From NCBI GenBank assembly GCA_015075545.1, contig JABTUC010000002.1, positions 186,001-250,000 of the forward strand: 64,000 nt of DNA. Direction: 5' to 3'. Below, piece after piece: positions 45,993 to 54,134 of this stretch. Each line of letters starts with the position of its first letter. Position 1 is the stretch's first letter. The notes under the pieces were generated by a model. The model was given only the letters and a program-made list of their open reading frames with translations. It was not told the DNA's origin and ran no database searches. Position numbers and translations under genes: made by a program. The DNA comes from Ideonella sp. (GTDB lineage Bacteria > Pseudomonadota > Gammaproteobacteria > Burkholderiales > Burkholderiaceae_C).

Positions 45993-46304
45993 ATGGCAGA
46001 TCCGATGCGAATCCGCGCACAGGCCAGCGGCGACAAGGCCACCGTGCGAGTGCTGATGAGCCACGAGATGGAGACCGGCCAGCGCAAGGACAGCGCCGGC
46101 AAGACCATTCCGGCGTGGTTCATCCAGGAAGTCAGCGCCACCCACAACGGCAAGCCCGTGCTCGCCGCGCAGTGGGGGCCGGCGATCTCGAAGAATCCGT
46201 TCATGCAGTTCACGATCAAGGGGGCCAAGGCCGGCGACAAGGTGTCGGTGAGCTGGGTCGACAACAAGGGCGACAAGCGCACCGACGAGGCCACCGTCGC
46301 CTGA
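45993..46304 (+). CDS. soxZ: Thiosulfate oxidation carrier complex protein SoxZ
   Basis: Partner of SoxY in the SoxYZ carrier. 103 aa from ATG 45993, with CAGGAG upstream; a GTG three bases earlier overlaps it. The all-beta family is recognised by MRIRAQ, VLMSHEMETGQRKD and the C-terminal VSVSWVDNKGD. No signal peptide, as expected, because it is co-exported with SoxY through Tat. Confidence 0.95.
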   Translation: MADPMRIRAQASGDKATVRVLMSHEMETGQRKDSAGKTIPAWFIQEVSATHNGKPVLAAQWGPAISKNPFMQFTIKGAKAGDKVSVSWVDNKGDKRTDEATVA

Positions 46305-46355
46305 CCCTTGCGTCGCGCCAGCCGCGGCGAGCACACCGCACCACCGGAGACAACC

Positions 46356-47156
46356 GTGAAGCCGAAGCACATCGTGGGCGCTGCCGCCTTCAGCCTGGTC
46401 TGCCTGTCCGTGCACGCGCAGAAGTCGGCGGCCGACGGCATCGCCGAGTACCGCAAGATGCTCGAAGACGGCAACCCGGCCGACTTGTTCGAGGCCAAGG
46501 GCGAGGCGCTGTGGAAGCAAAAGCGTGGCCCCAAGGGCGCGTCGCTCGAGGCGTGCGACCTCGGCAAGGGCCCGGGCGTCGTCAAGGGCACCTTCGTCGA
46601 GCTGCCACGCTATTTCGCCGACACCGGCCGGGTGCAGGATCTGGAGTCGCGCCTGGTGAGTTGCATGGCCGCGCTGCAGGGCTTCGACGCCGCGCAGATC
46701 GCGGCCACGCCGTTCGGGCGCGGCGAGCAGGCCAACGTCACCGCGCTGGCCACCTACGTGGCTGCCGCATCGCACGGCCTGCGCTTCAACCTGCCGCAGG
46801 CGCACGTGCAGGAGCGCCGCATGTACGAGATCGGCAAGCGGGTGTTCCACTTCCGCGGCGGGCCGTACGACTTCTCGTGTGCCACCTGCCACAGCGAAGA
46901 CGGCAAGCGCATCCGCATGCAGGATCTGCCCAACCTGACCAAGAACCCGGGCGATGGCATCGGCTTCGCGGCATGGCCCGCCTACCGCGTCAGCAACGGC
47001 CAGATGTGGAGCATGCAGCTGCGGCTCAACGACTGCTACCGCCAGCAGCGCTTTCCGTTTCCGGGCTTCGGCTCCGAGGCCACCGTCGCGCTCGGGGTCT
47101 ACATGGGTGTGAACGCCAAGGGCGCCGAATCGATCGCGCCCGCCATCAAGCGCTGA
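46356..47156 (+). CDS. soxA: L-cysteine S-thiosulfotransferase subunit SoxA (monoheme type)
   Basis: c-type cytochrome subunit of SoxXA, which attaches thiosulfate to SoxY. 266 aa from GTG 46356; signal peptide to about residue 22. A single heme motif, Cys175-Ala-Thr-Cys178-His179, is present. The usual first heme site is replaced by Cys67 and Cys103, likely a disulfide, so this is the monoheme form. Cys227 in NDCYRQQRFPFPG is the expected active-site heme ligand. soxX follows after 12 bases. Confidence 0.94.
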   Translation: MKPKHIVGAAAFSLVCLSVHAQKSAADGIAEYRKMLEDGNPADLFEAKGEALWKQKRGPKGASLEACDLGKGPGVVKGTFVELPRYFADTGRVQDLESRLVSCMAALQGFDAAQIAATPFGRGEQANVTALATYVAAASHGLRFNLPQAHVQERRMYEIGKRVFHFRGGPYDFSCATCHSEDGKRIRMQDLPNLTKNPGDGIGFAAWPAYRVSNGQMWSMQLRLNDCYRQQRFPFPGFGSEATVALGVYMGVNAKGAESIAPAIKR

Positions 47157-47168
47157 GGAGCCGACGCG

Positions 47169-47813
47169 ATGAGAGCCCTTCTTCCCCTGGTAGCGACCGC
47201 GCTCGCGGCATGGGCGCTGGCCGGCTGCACCTCGATGCCCAGCGCCGCCGAACTCGACCGCGAGGCCAACGCGACGATGAAGGCGTCGTTCCACGACCAG
47301 GGCATCGCCAAGGCCGACCGCTTGAACCAGGATCTCGCGCAGGCCGCGTGCTCGGCGGAGCATGCGCCGAGCGCCGAAATGGCCAAGCGCATCGAGGCCG
47401 AAGCGCTCGCGACGGTCAAGTGGCCTGCGGGCGGCCGCTACGTCGGCGACTGGCGCGAGGGCGAGAAGCTGGCGCAGAACGGCCGCGGCATGACCTGGAC
47501 CGACAAGTCGGCGGCCACCAAGAGCAACGGCGGCAGCTGCTACAACTGCCACCAGATCGACCAGAAGGAGATTTCCTACGGCACGATCGGGCCGAGCCTG
47601 TGGCACTACGGCAAGACGCGCGGCGTCAAGGACGTCGCCGATCCGGCGTCGGCGGCGGTCGTGCAGTACACCTGGGGCAAGCTCTACAACAGCAAGGCCT
47701 ACGTCGCCTGCTCCAACATGCCGCGCTTCGGCCACATGGGCCTGCTCGACGAGGATCAGTTGCGCAACCTGATGGCGCTGCTGCTCGACCCGCGCTCGCC
47801 GGTCAACCAGTGA
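47169..47813 (+). CDS. soxX: Sulfur oxidation c-type cytochrome SoxX
   Basis: Cytochrome partner of SoxA. 214 aa. The N-terminus looks like a lipoprotein signal (WALAGC, Cys20), so it may anchor the complex in a membrane. The heme site is Cys124-Tyr-Asn-Cys127-His128, and Met184 in SNMPRFGH is the likely sixth ligand. Longer than simple SoxX proteins because of an N-terminal extension of about 70 residues, a known variant. Confidence 0.93.
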   Translation: MRALLPLVATALAAWALAGCTSMPSAAELDREANATMKASFHDQGIAKADRLNQDLAQAACSAEHAPSAEMAKRIEAEALATVKWPAGGRYVGDWREGEKLAQNGRGMTWTDKSAATKSNGGSCYNCHQIDQKEISYGTIGPSLWHYGKTRGVKDVADPASAAVVQYTWGKLYNSKAYVACSNMPRFGHMGLLDEDQLRNLMALLLDPRSPVNQ

Positions 47814-47865
47814 CCGGCGCGGCCGCCGGGCCGAAGGTCGAGCCGGGTTGCCCGCGCTGACCGCC

Positions 47866-49599
47866 GTGGACGCGAGCAAACGCGAGTTCGTGCGGCTGCT
47901 CGCGCTGGCCGCCGCGGCCGGCATGCCGCTGGCGACGCCGGGCGCGCAAGAGGCCGCGGCGTTGTACGACGTGCCGCCGCCCTTCGCGGGCACCGGCGCC
48001 GTCTCGCTGCTGCACTTCACCGACTGCCATGCGCAGTTGCTGCCGATCCGCTTTCGCGAGCCGAGCGTGAACCTGGGCGTCGGGGCGATGAGCGGGCAGT
48101 GGCCGCATCGCGTCGGGGCGGCACTGCTGCGGGCGGCGGGCATCGCCGAGGGCTCGGCGCTGGCGCACGCCTTCACGCACCTCGACTTCGAGGCGGCGTC
48201 GCGGCGCTACGGTCGCGTGGGCGGTTTCGCGCACCTGGCCACGCTGGTCAGGCGCCTGAAGGCGAGCCGCCCCGGCGCGCTGCTGCTCGACGGCGGCGAC
48301 ACCTGGCAGGGCTCGGCCACCGCGCTGTGGACGCAGGGGCGCGACATGGTGCAGGCGCAGCTCGCGCTCGGCGTCGACGTGATGACCGGCCACTGGGAGT
48401 TCACCTACGGCATGGAGCGCGTCAAGCGCATCGTCGACCACGAGCTGAAGGGCCGCATCGACTTCGTCGCGCAGAACGTCAAGACCGCCGACTTCGGCGA
48501 CCCGGTGTTCGCGCCGTACGTGATGCGCGAGGTCAACGGCGTGCCGCTGGCGATCGTCGGCCAGGCGTTTCCGTACACGCCGATCGCCAACCCGCGCTAC
48601 TTCGTGGCCGACTGGAGCTTCGGCATCCAGGAGGAGCACCTGCAGCAGGTGGTCGACGAGGCGCGCGCCAAGGGCGCGCAGCTGGTGGTGCTGCTGTCGC
48701 ACAACGGCATGGACGTCGACCTGAAGCTCGCCTCGCGCGTGCGCGGCATCGACGCCATCCTCGGCGGCCACACGCACGACGGCGTGCCGGTGGCGGTGCC
48801 GGTGCGCAACGCCGGCGGCACCACGCTGGTGACCAACGCCGGCAGCAACGGCAAGTTCCTCGGCGTGCTGGACCTGCAGGTGAAGGACCGCAGGCTGGCC
48901 GACCATCGCTGGCGCCTGCTGCCGGTGTTTTCCGACCTGCTGGCGCCCGATGCTGCGATGGCGGCGCTGATCGACAAGCTGCGCGCGCCGCATGCCGCGA
49001 AGCTGCGCGAGGAGCTTGCCGTCACCGACGGCCTGCTGTACCGGCGCGGCAACTTCAACGGCAGCTGGGACCAATTGTTGTGCGACGCGCTGATGGCGGT
49101 GCAGGGCGCGCAGATCGCGTTCTCGCCGGGCTTCCGCTGGGGCACGACGCTGCTGCCCGGCGAGGCGATCACGCGCGAGGCGATGATGAGCCAGCTCGCG
49201 ATCACCTACCCGTATGCCACGCTCACCGAGATGAGCGGCACGACGATCAAGACCGTGCTCGAGGACGTGGCCGACAACCTGTTCAACCCCGACCCCTACT
49301 ACCAGCAAGGCGGCGACATGGTGCGCGTGGGCGGCCTCGCCTACAGGCTCACCCCGGGCGCGAAGATGGGCGCGCGCATCGACGACATGCGCCTGGACGG
49401 CAAGCCGATCGAGGCCGACAAGACCTACAAGGTCGCCGGCTGGGCGCCGGTGGCCGAAGACGCGCGCCGCGCCGGCAACAAGCCGGTGTGGGAGGTGGTC
49501 GAGGCGTGGCTCGCGCAGCAGGGCGGCCGCGTCGGGCCGCGGCGCATCGACACGCCCACGCTGGTGGGCGTGCAGGGCAACGCAGGCCTGGCCGCCTGA
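47866..49599 (+). CDS. soxB: Thiosulfohydrolase SoxB
   Basis: Dimanganese 5'-nucleotidase-like enzyme that releases sulfate from SoxY-bound thiosulfonate. About 577 aa from GTG 47866, which gives a Tat-like N-terminus (SKREFVRLLALAAAAG); TTG 47848 is also possible. The metal and catalytic motifs are HFTDCHAQLLP, GGDTWQGSA, TGHWEFTYG, LLSHNGMD and GGHTHDGVP. The signal has Lys-Arg instead of Arg-Arg. It converges on the FccB-like gene with 13 bases between. Confidence 0.94.
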   Translation: MDASKREFVRLLALAAAAGMPLATPGAQEAAALYDVPPPFAGTGAVSLLHFTDCHAQLLPIRFREPSVNLGVGAMSGQWPHRVGAALLRAAGIAEGSALAHAFTHLDFEAASRRYGRVGGFAHLATLVRRLKASRPGALLLDGGDTWQGSATALWTQGRDMVQAQLALGVDVMTGHWEFTYGMERVKRIVDHELKGRIDFVAQNVKTADFGDPVFAPYVMREVNGVPLAIVGQAFPYTPIANPRYFVADWSFGIQEEHLQQVVDEARAKGAQLVVLLSHNGMDVDLKLASRVRGIDAILGGHTHDGVPVAVPVRNAGGTTLVTNAGSNGKFLGVLDLQVKDRRLADHRWRLLPVFSDLLAPDAAMAALIDKLRAPHAAKLREELAVTDGLLYRRGNFNGSWDQLLCDALMAVQGAQIAFSPGFRWGTTLLPGEAITREAMMSQLAITYPYATLTEMSGTTIKTVLEDVADNLFNPDPYYQQGGDMVRVGGLAYRLTPGAKMGARIDDMRLDGKPIEADKTYKVAGWAPVAEDARRAGNKPVWEVVEAWLAQQGGRVGPRRIDTPTLVGVQGNAGLAA

Positions 49600-49612
49600 A
49601 CTGCGCGCGCCG

Positions 49613-50893
49613 TCAGGCCGCCAGCGTGTCGGCCCAGATGTTGCGCGCCCACGACCACGCGAAGCGGCCCTCGGCTGCCGACGATGCGGCCGACACGCCG
49701 CCGCCCGGCACGGGTTTGAGGGTCTTCTCCGCGACGTCGTACTGGTGCACCGAGGTGACATGCATCGCCTCGGTGGCGGTGACGTAGCTGTAGCAGGTGT
49801 TGGCCATCACCGGCGTCGCGTTGATCGGCTCGCCCTTGAGCAACTGGATGATCGCCGCGGCGGCCACCTTGCCGTGCTGGTTGGCCATGTGGCCCGACTT
49901 GGGCATCCCCGGTGCCGACATCACCGTGTCGCCGAGCACGTGGATGCGCGGCACCGCGGTGGATTCCATCGTCAGCCAGTTGACGCCGGCCCAGCGAGCG
50001 TTCATGTTGAGCAGGCCGGTGGCGCGCGCGAGGTCGCCGCCGCGCTGCGGCGGCACCACGTTGAGCACGTCGGCCCGCACATCGTCGAACTCCAGCTTGG
50101 CGGTGTTGGTCGCCACGTCGACCGACTTGAGATCGTTGTTCGCGCGGTACTCGATGATGCCCTTGTAGTGCTCGGCATAGGCGCGCTCGAACAGACCCTT
50201 CTTCGACTGGATGTCGGGGTTGGCGTCGAGCACCAGCACCTTCGAGCGCGGCTTGTGCTGCTTGAGGTAGCTGGCCACCATGGCGGCGCGTTCGTACGGC
50301 CCCGGCGGGCAGCGGTACGGCGACTTGGGGATCGTCAGCGCGTAGACGCCGCCGTCGCGCATCGCCTCGAGCTGGCGGCGCAGCGCGACCGTCTGCGCTC
50401 CGGCCTTCCAGCTGTGCAGGATCTTCTCCTGCGCGGCGGGGGTGAGCCCGCCCACCTGCTCGAGCATGAAGTCGATGCCGGGCGACAGCACCAGCCGGTC
50501 GTACGGCAGGCTGCGGCCGTCGGCCAGCCGCACCTGCCTGGCCTGCGCGTCGATCGCCACCGCCTCGCCCTGGATGCGCTTGACGCCCAGCGCGGTCAGG
50601 CCGCTGTAGGGCACGGTGATGTCGGCGATCGAGCGGTGGCCACCGAGCACGAGGTTGGAGATCGGGCACGACACGAAGCTGTCGTTGCGCTCGACGAGCG
50701 TGACGTCGACGTTGCCCCACTGGCGCAGATAGCGCGCCGCGGTGGCGCCGCCGAAACCGCCGCCGATCACCACCACGCGGCCGATCGACGGCCCGCCGCT
50801 GCCGGTGGCGCAACCGAGCAGCGGGGCGGCCACCGTCGCCGCCAGACCAGCGCCGAGCACGCGCCGGCGCGACATCGCATGGAATGTTCTCAT
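49613..50893 (-). CDS. soxF: Flavocytochrome c sulfide dehydrogenase-like flavoprotein (FccB/SoxF)
   Basis: 426 aa FAD protein of the FccB/SoxF family that oxidises sulfide or reactivates SoxY. A Tat signal (SRRRVLGAGLAATVAAPLLGC) is followed by VVVIGGGFGGATAARYL. Cys76 (FVSCPISNLV) matches the covalent FAD cysteine, and Cys195 and Cys367 (NTCYSYV) match the redox disulfide. The spacing of 119 between the first two is the same as that I recall for Allochromatium FccB. A good AGGAG site precedes ATG 50893. It lies 11 bases after a cytochrome c gene. Confidence 0.9.
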   Translation of the reverse strand: MRTFHAMSRRRVLGAGLAATVAAPLLGCATGSGGPSIGRVVVIGGGFGGATAARYLRQWGNVDVTLVERNDSFVSCPISNLVLGGHRSIADITVPYSGLTALGVKRIQGEAVAIDAQARQVRLADGRSLPYDRLVLSPGIDFMLEQVGGLTPAAQEKILHSWKAGAQTVALRRQLEAMRDGGVYALTIPKSPYRCPPGPYERAAMVASYLKQHKPRSKVLVLDANPDIQSKKGLFERAYAEHYKGIIEYRANNDLKSVDVATNTAKLEFDDVRADVLNVVPPQRGGDLARATGLLNMNARWAGVNWLTMESTAVPRIHVLGDTVMSAPGMPKSGHMANQHGKVAAAAIIQLLKGEPINATPVMANTCYSYVTATEAMHVTSVHQYDVAEKTLKPVPGGGVSAASSAAEGRFAWSWARNIWADTLAA

Positions 50894-50904
50894 CGACGTG
50901 CTCC

Positions 50905-51216
50905 TCACTTGCGGGCCGGCTGTGCGGCGAAGAACGCGGCGATCGCCTTGAGCTGATCGTCGCTGTAACCCTTGGCGATCTGGTGCATGATGGTTGCGGG
51001 CCGTTCGCCGGTCTTGTAGGCGTTGAACATCGACACCAGCCGATCGGCCGGCATGCCTGCCAACGCACCCACCGTGTCGCCGCGCGCCTGCCCGTTGGTG
51101 CCGTGGCAGTTGGCGCAGGTGGCGGCGAGGTTGCGGCCGAGGTTGGCGTCTTGTGCATGGGCCGCGGCGACACCGATGCCCAGCATCGCCGCAGCGCTCC
51201 AGAGGGCCTTGTTCAT
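50905..51216 (-). CDS. Small c-type cytochrome (SoxE/FccA-like)
   Basis: 103 aa periplasmic monoheme cytochrome c. Signal peptide to about residue 21; heme site Cys34-Ala-Asn-Cys37-His38 in CANCHGTNGQ; a Met in PATIMHQIAKGYSD is the likely sixth ligand. AGGAG precedes ATG 51216. It is encoded directly upstream of the FccB-like gene, so it is the natural electron acceptor for it. Confidence 0.88.
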   Translation of the reverse strand: MNKALWSAAAMLGIGVAAAHAQDANLGRNLAATCANCHGTNGQARGDTVGALAGMPADRLVSMFNAYKTGERPATIMHQIAKGYSDDQLKAIAAFFAAQPARK

Positions 51217-51399
51217 GGCTTGCTTCTCCTGGTGACGACCGGACCGGTGCCACCCGGGCCGTGCGTGGGTTGACGAGTCGCCCCGCAGGCCTGATGCCCT
51301 GCTGTCGTTAGGGTGATAGCCCCGATCTTTGTCAATCTTCGGTCGCCCGAGACTGAGCTAGATCAAGCTGAGTGGGCGTCCCCGGGCATAGGTGTTTCC

Positions 51400-51467
51400 C
51401 TCATGCACCGGGCCTGCATGCCCGCTCGGTTCGGCAGGTGTTCGTCAGCGCGCAGGCGCTGACGAAC
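51400..51467 (-). repeat. Inverted copy of the sox-region repeat, ending in a strong hairpin
   Basis: On the minus strand this matches the 45743-45826 unit closely, including CAGCGCCTGCGCGCTG, CGAACCG and GGGCATGCAGGCCCGG. Here the hairpin is extended to a perfect 12-bp stem (51440-51451 with 51456-51467, arm GTTCGTCAGCGC, loop GCAG). It sits 8 bases past the BLUF gene stop and could terminate the folE-BLUF transcript. Confidence 0.8.
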
Positions 51468-51475
51468 GCCCAGCC

Positions 51476-51904
51476 TTACCCCCTGTCGCAGGCGATGGAG
51501 GCGGTGGCGACCAGGTCGTCGAACAGCGCCATCGAGGCGCGGCCGGGCAGCGCGTAGGGATCGAGCGTCGCGCTGGACGAATACTTCAGCAGCAGTGCCG
51601 GGTTCAGCCCGGCCATTTGCACCTGGCCCATCGCCCAACTGGCGAAGCGCCGCTCGGCGATCTCCTCGTAGCACAGCAACTCGACGTCGCTGTGGCGCGC
51701 GTCGTGGACGATGCGCTGGTAGAGCCGGTTGACGGCCGGGCGGCCGCCCTCGAGCACCTGCAGGAAGATGCGGTCGGCGAAACACAGCACGCCGGTGATG
51801 CCGTGCTTGCGGTTGGCGGCCCGGCTCTGGCGCAGCAGCGCGTTCATCTCCTCGGCGTCGAACCCCGGCACCGCTCGGCTTGCATACATCAGTCGGACCA
51901 GCAT
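51476..51904 (-). CDS. BLUF domain blue-light sensor protein
   Basis: 142 aa single-domain BLUF photoreceptor that binds FAD. The three key residues are Tyr7 (RLMYAS), Asn31 (RAANRKHGITG) and Gln49 (FLQVLEG). Their spacing (24, 18) is that of AppA and BlrB. A Trp occurs in the FASWAMG loop. There is no output domain, so it must act on a partner protein. It lies 17 bases downstream of folE and is probably cotranscribed with it. Confidence 0.92.
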   Translation of the reverse strand: MLVRLMYASRAVPGFDAEEMNALLRQSRAANRKHGITGVLCFADRIFLQVLEGGRPAVNRLYQRIVHDARHSDVELLCYEEIAERRFASWAMGQVQMAGLNPALLLKYSSSATLDPYALPGRASMALFDDLVATASIACDRG

Positions 51905-51921
51905 CGCCGCCTCCTCGCGCC

Positions 51922-52662
51922 TCAGGCGTCGCCCTTCTTGGCCAGCAGCGACAGGAACTCGCGGCGCAGGTTGGCGTCCTTCAGGAAGGCGCCGCGCATC
52001 ACGCTGTTGGTCATCGCCGAATCGTCGTCCTTGACGCCGCGCCAGTGCATGCAGAAATGATCGGCCTCCATCACGATGCCCAGGCCGTCGGGTTTGACGC
52101 GCTCCTGCAGCGCATCGGCCAGCATCACCACCGCTTCCTCCTGGATCTGCGGCCGCGTCATCACCCAGTCGGTGAGCCGGGCGTACTTCGACAGGCCGAT
52201 CAGGTTGGAGTGCTCGTTGGGCAGGATGCCGATCCACACCCGGCCGAGGATCGGGCACAGGTGGTGCGAGCAGGCGCTGCGCATGCTGATCGGCCCGACG
52301 ATCATCAGTTCGTTGAGCCGCGAGGCATTGGGGAATTCGGTGATGCGCGGCTGCGCCACGTAGCGGCCGCGGAACACCTCGTCGACGAACATGCGCGCCA
52401 CGCGCTCGGCGGTGCCGCGAGTGTTGGGGTCGGCGTCGATGTCGATCACCAGCGCCTGCAGCACGTCGCGCATCTTGGCCTGCACTTCTGCCTTCAGCTC
52501 GTCGAGTTCGCCCGGGCGCACGTGTGCCGCGATGTTGTCGTTGGCGTGAAAGCGGCAGTCGGCACCGACCAGCCGATAGCGGATACGCTGAGATGCCGGC
52601 AGCTTGGCGAGATCGCTTTCGCTGGGCAGCATGCGCGTGACGGTGCTTGGGCTTGGGGGCAT
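51922..52662 (-). CDS. folE: GTP cyclohydrolase I
   Basis: Converts GTP to dihydroneopterin triphosphate, the first step of folate and pterin synthesis. 246 aa from ATG 52662; ATG 52632 gives 236 aa and is also possible. Zinc and catalytic motifs are SACSHHLCPILG and DHFCMHWRG, with NTRGTAERVARMF and FPNASRLNELMIVGPI upstream. It is divergent from rsmB. A BLUF photoreceptor gene follows 17 bases downstream. Confidence 0.94.
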   Translation of the reverse strand: MPPSPSTVTRMLPSESDLAKLPASQRIRYRLVGADCRFHANDNIAAHVRPGELDELKAEVQAKMRDVLQALVIDIDADPNTRGTAERVARMFVDEVFRGRYVAQPRITEFPNASRLNELMIVGPISMRSACSHHLCPILGRVWIGILPNEHSNLIGLSKYARLTDWVMTRPQIQEEAVVMLADALQERVKPDGLGIVMEADHFCMHWRGVKDDDSAMTNSVMRGAFLKDANLRREFLSLLAKKGDA

Positions 52663-52801
52663 GGCGGGGCTGTGGCTTGGCGGACAACCATTGTCTCAGC
52701 GACGCCAAGCCCGTGCAGCCGGCTGCGCCATGATCGCCGGGGGGTGTCGGCATGCGAAACGCGATCGCGCCTGCGGTCTCGACAGAGCCTAGACTGGGTT
52801 C

Positions 52802-54121
52802 GTGACCACTTCGCCACCACTGGCGCGACTGCTCGACCGTACCGCCGATGCCGTGGCCGCGGTGCGCTCGGGCCGCTCGCTGACCGAAACCCTCGACGCG
52901 GTCGACGCCGATCTGCGTCCGGGGGTGCGCGCGCTGGCCAGCGATGTGATGCGCCGGCTCGGCAGCGCGCTGGCGTTGCGCGCGCGCCTGGCGCCGCGCG
53001 TGCCGCCGCCGCCGGTGGATGCACTGCTGCTGAGCGCGCTGGCGCTGCTGCTGCCCGACGACAGCGGCGCCACCCCGTACCCCGAGCACACGCTGGTCGA
53101 TCAGGCGGTGGCCGCAACGCGGCGCCGCACGCCGGCGGCCAGCGGGTTCGTCAATGCGATTCTGCGCCGCTTCGTGCGCGAACGTGGCACGCTGCTCGAG
53201 GCGGTGCGGCGCGACGCCGTGGCCGCGTTCAACCACCCGCTGTGGTGGATCGAGCGCGTGCGACAGGATTGGCCCACGCAATGGCGCGATCTGCTGGCGG
53301 CGAACGACCGGCCGCCGCCGATGGTGCTGCGCGTCAACGCGCGGCGCGGCAGCGCGCAGCAGTACGTGCAGCGGCTGGCCGCGCAAGGGCGCGCTGCGCA
53401 GGTGGTGGGTCCGCAGGCGGTGTGGCTGGCCGTGCCGTGCGCGGTGGCACAGCTTCCCGGCTTCGCCGAAGGCGACGTCTCGGTGCAGGATGTTTCCGCG
53501 CAACGCGCAGCGCCGTTGCTGCTGCAGCGGCCACTGCCGCACGGCGCGCGTGTGCTCGATGCCTGCGCCGCACCGGGCGGCAAGACGGCTCATCTGCTCG
53601 AACTGGCCGACCTCGACCTGACCGCGCTCGACGTCGATGCCGCCCGGCTGCAGCGCGCTCAGCAGACCCTGCAGCGTCTGCACCTGCAGGCGCGGCTGGT
53701 GTGTGCCGATGCGCGCCAGCCGGGCGCCTGGTGGGATGGCCGGCCGTTCGATGCCGTGCTGCTCGATGCGCCGTGCAGCGCGTCGGGCGTCGTGCGGCGG
53801 CACCCCGACGTGCGCTGGCTGCGCCGCGCGCAGGATCTGTCGACGTTGGCGCGTACGCAGGCCGAGCTGCTCGACGCGCTGTGGCCAACGGTCGCCGAAG
53901 GTGGCGTGTTGCTGTACGTGACCTGCTCGATCTTTCGCGCCGAGGGCGAGCAACAGATCGACGCTTTTTTGCAACGCCATCGAGCGGACGGTGCGCTGCT
54001 CGATGCCGCGGCTCCCGGTCACCTGCTGCCGCTGCCGGAAAATGGGATCGATCGTTCCGACCCGGCATCCGTCGTCGGCGACGGCTTCTTCTACGCCTTG
54101 ATTCGCAAGCCTGCGTCGTAA
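52802..54121 (+). CDS. rsmB: 16S rRNA (cytosine(967)-C(5))-methyltransferase
   Basis: Modifies C967 of 16S rRNA. 439 aa from GTG 52802. An N-terminal NusB-like domain (AVRSGRSLTETLDAVDADLRP) precedes the SAM-binding DACAAPGGKTAHLLEL. The catalytic Cys residues are in LLDAPCSASGVVRRHPDV and YVTCSIF. It heads a conserved cluster with a DUF4390 gene and ntrYX, 13 bases before the DUF4390 gene. Confidence 0.94.
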   Translation: MTTSPPLARLLDRTADAVAAVRSGRSLTETLDAVDADLRPGVRALASDVMRRLGSALALRARLAPRVPPPPVDALLLSALALLLPDDSGATPYPEHTLVDQAVAATRRRTPAASGFVNAILRRFVRERGTLLEAVRRDAVAAFNHPLWWIERVRQDWPTQWRDLLAANDRPPPMVLRVNARRGSAQQYVQRLAAQGRAAQVVGPQAVWLAVPCAVAQLPGFAEGDVSVQDVSAQRAAPLLLQRPLPHGARVLDACAAPGGKTAHLLELADLDLTALDVDAARLQRAQQTLQRLHLQARLVCADARQPGAWWDGRPFDAVLLDAPCSASGVVRRHPDVRWLRRAQDLSTLARTQAELLDALWPTVAEGGVLLYVTCSIFRAEGEQQIDAFLQRHRADGALLDAAAPGHLLPLPENGIDRSDPASVVGDGFFYALIRKPAS

Positions 54122-54134
54122 CACCCGCTGTCTC

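Noticed and set aside
45743..51467. Composite transposon carrying the sox genes
   Set aside because: The repeats are short, there is no transposase, and soxY lies outside the bracket. Recorded only as repeats.
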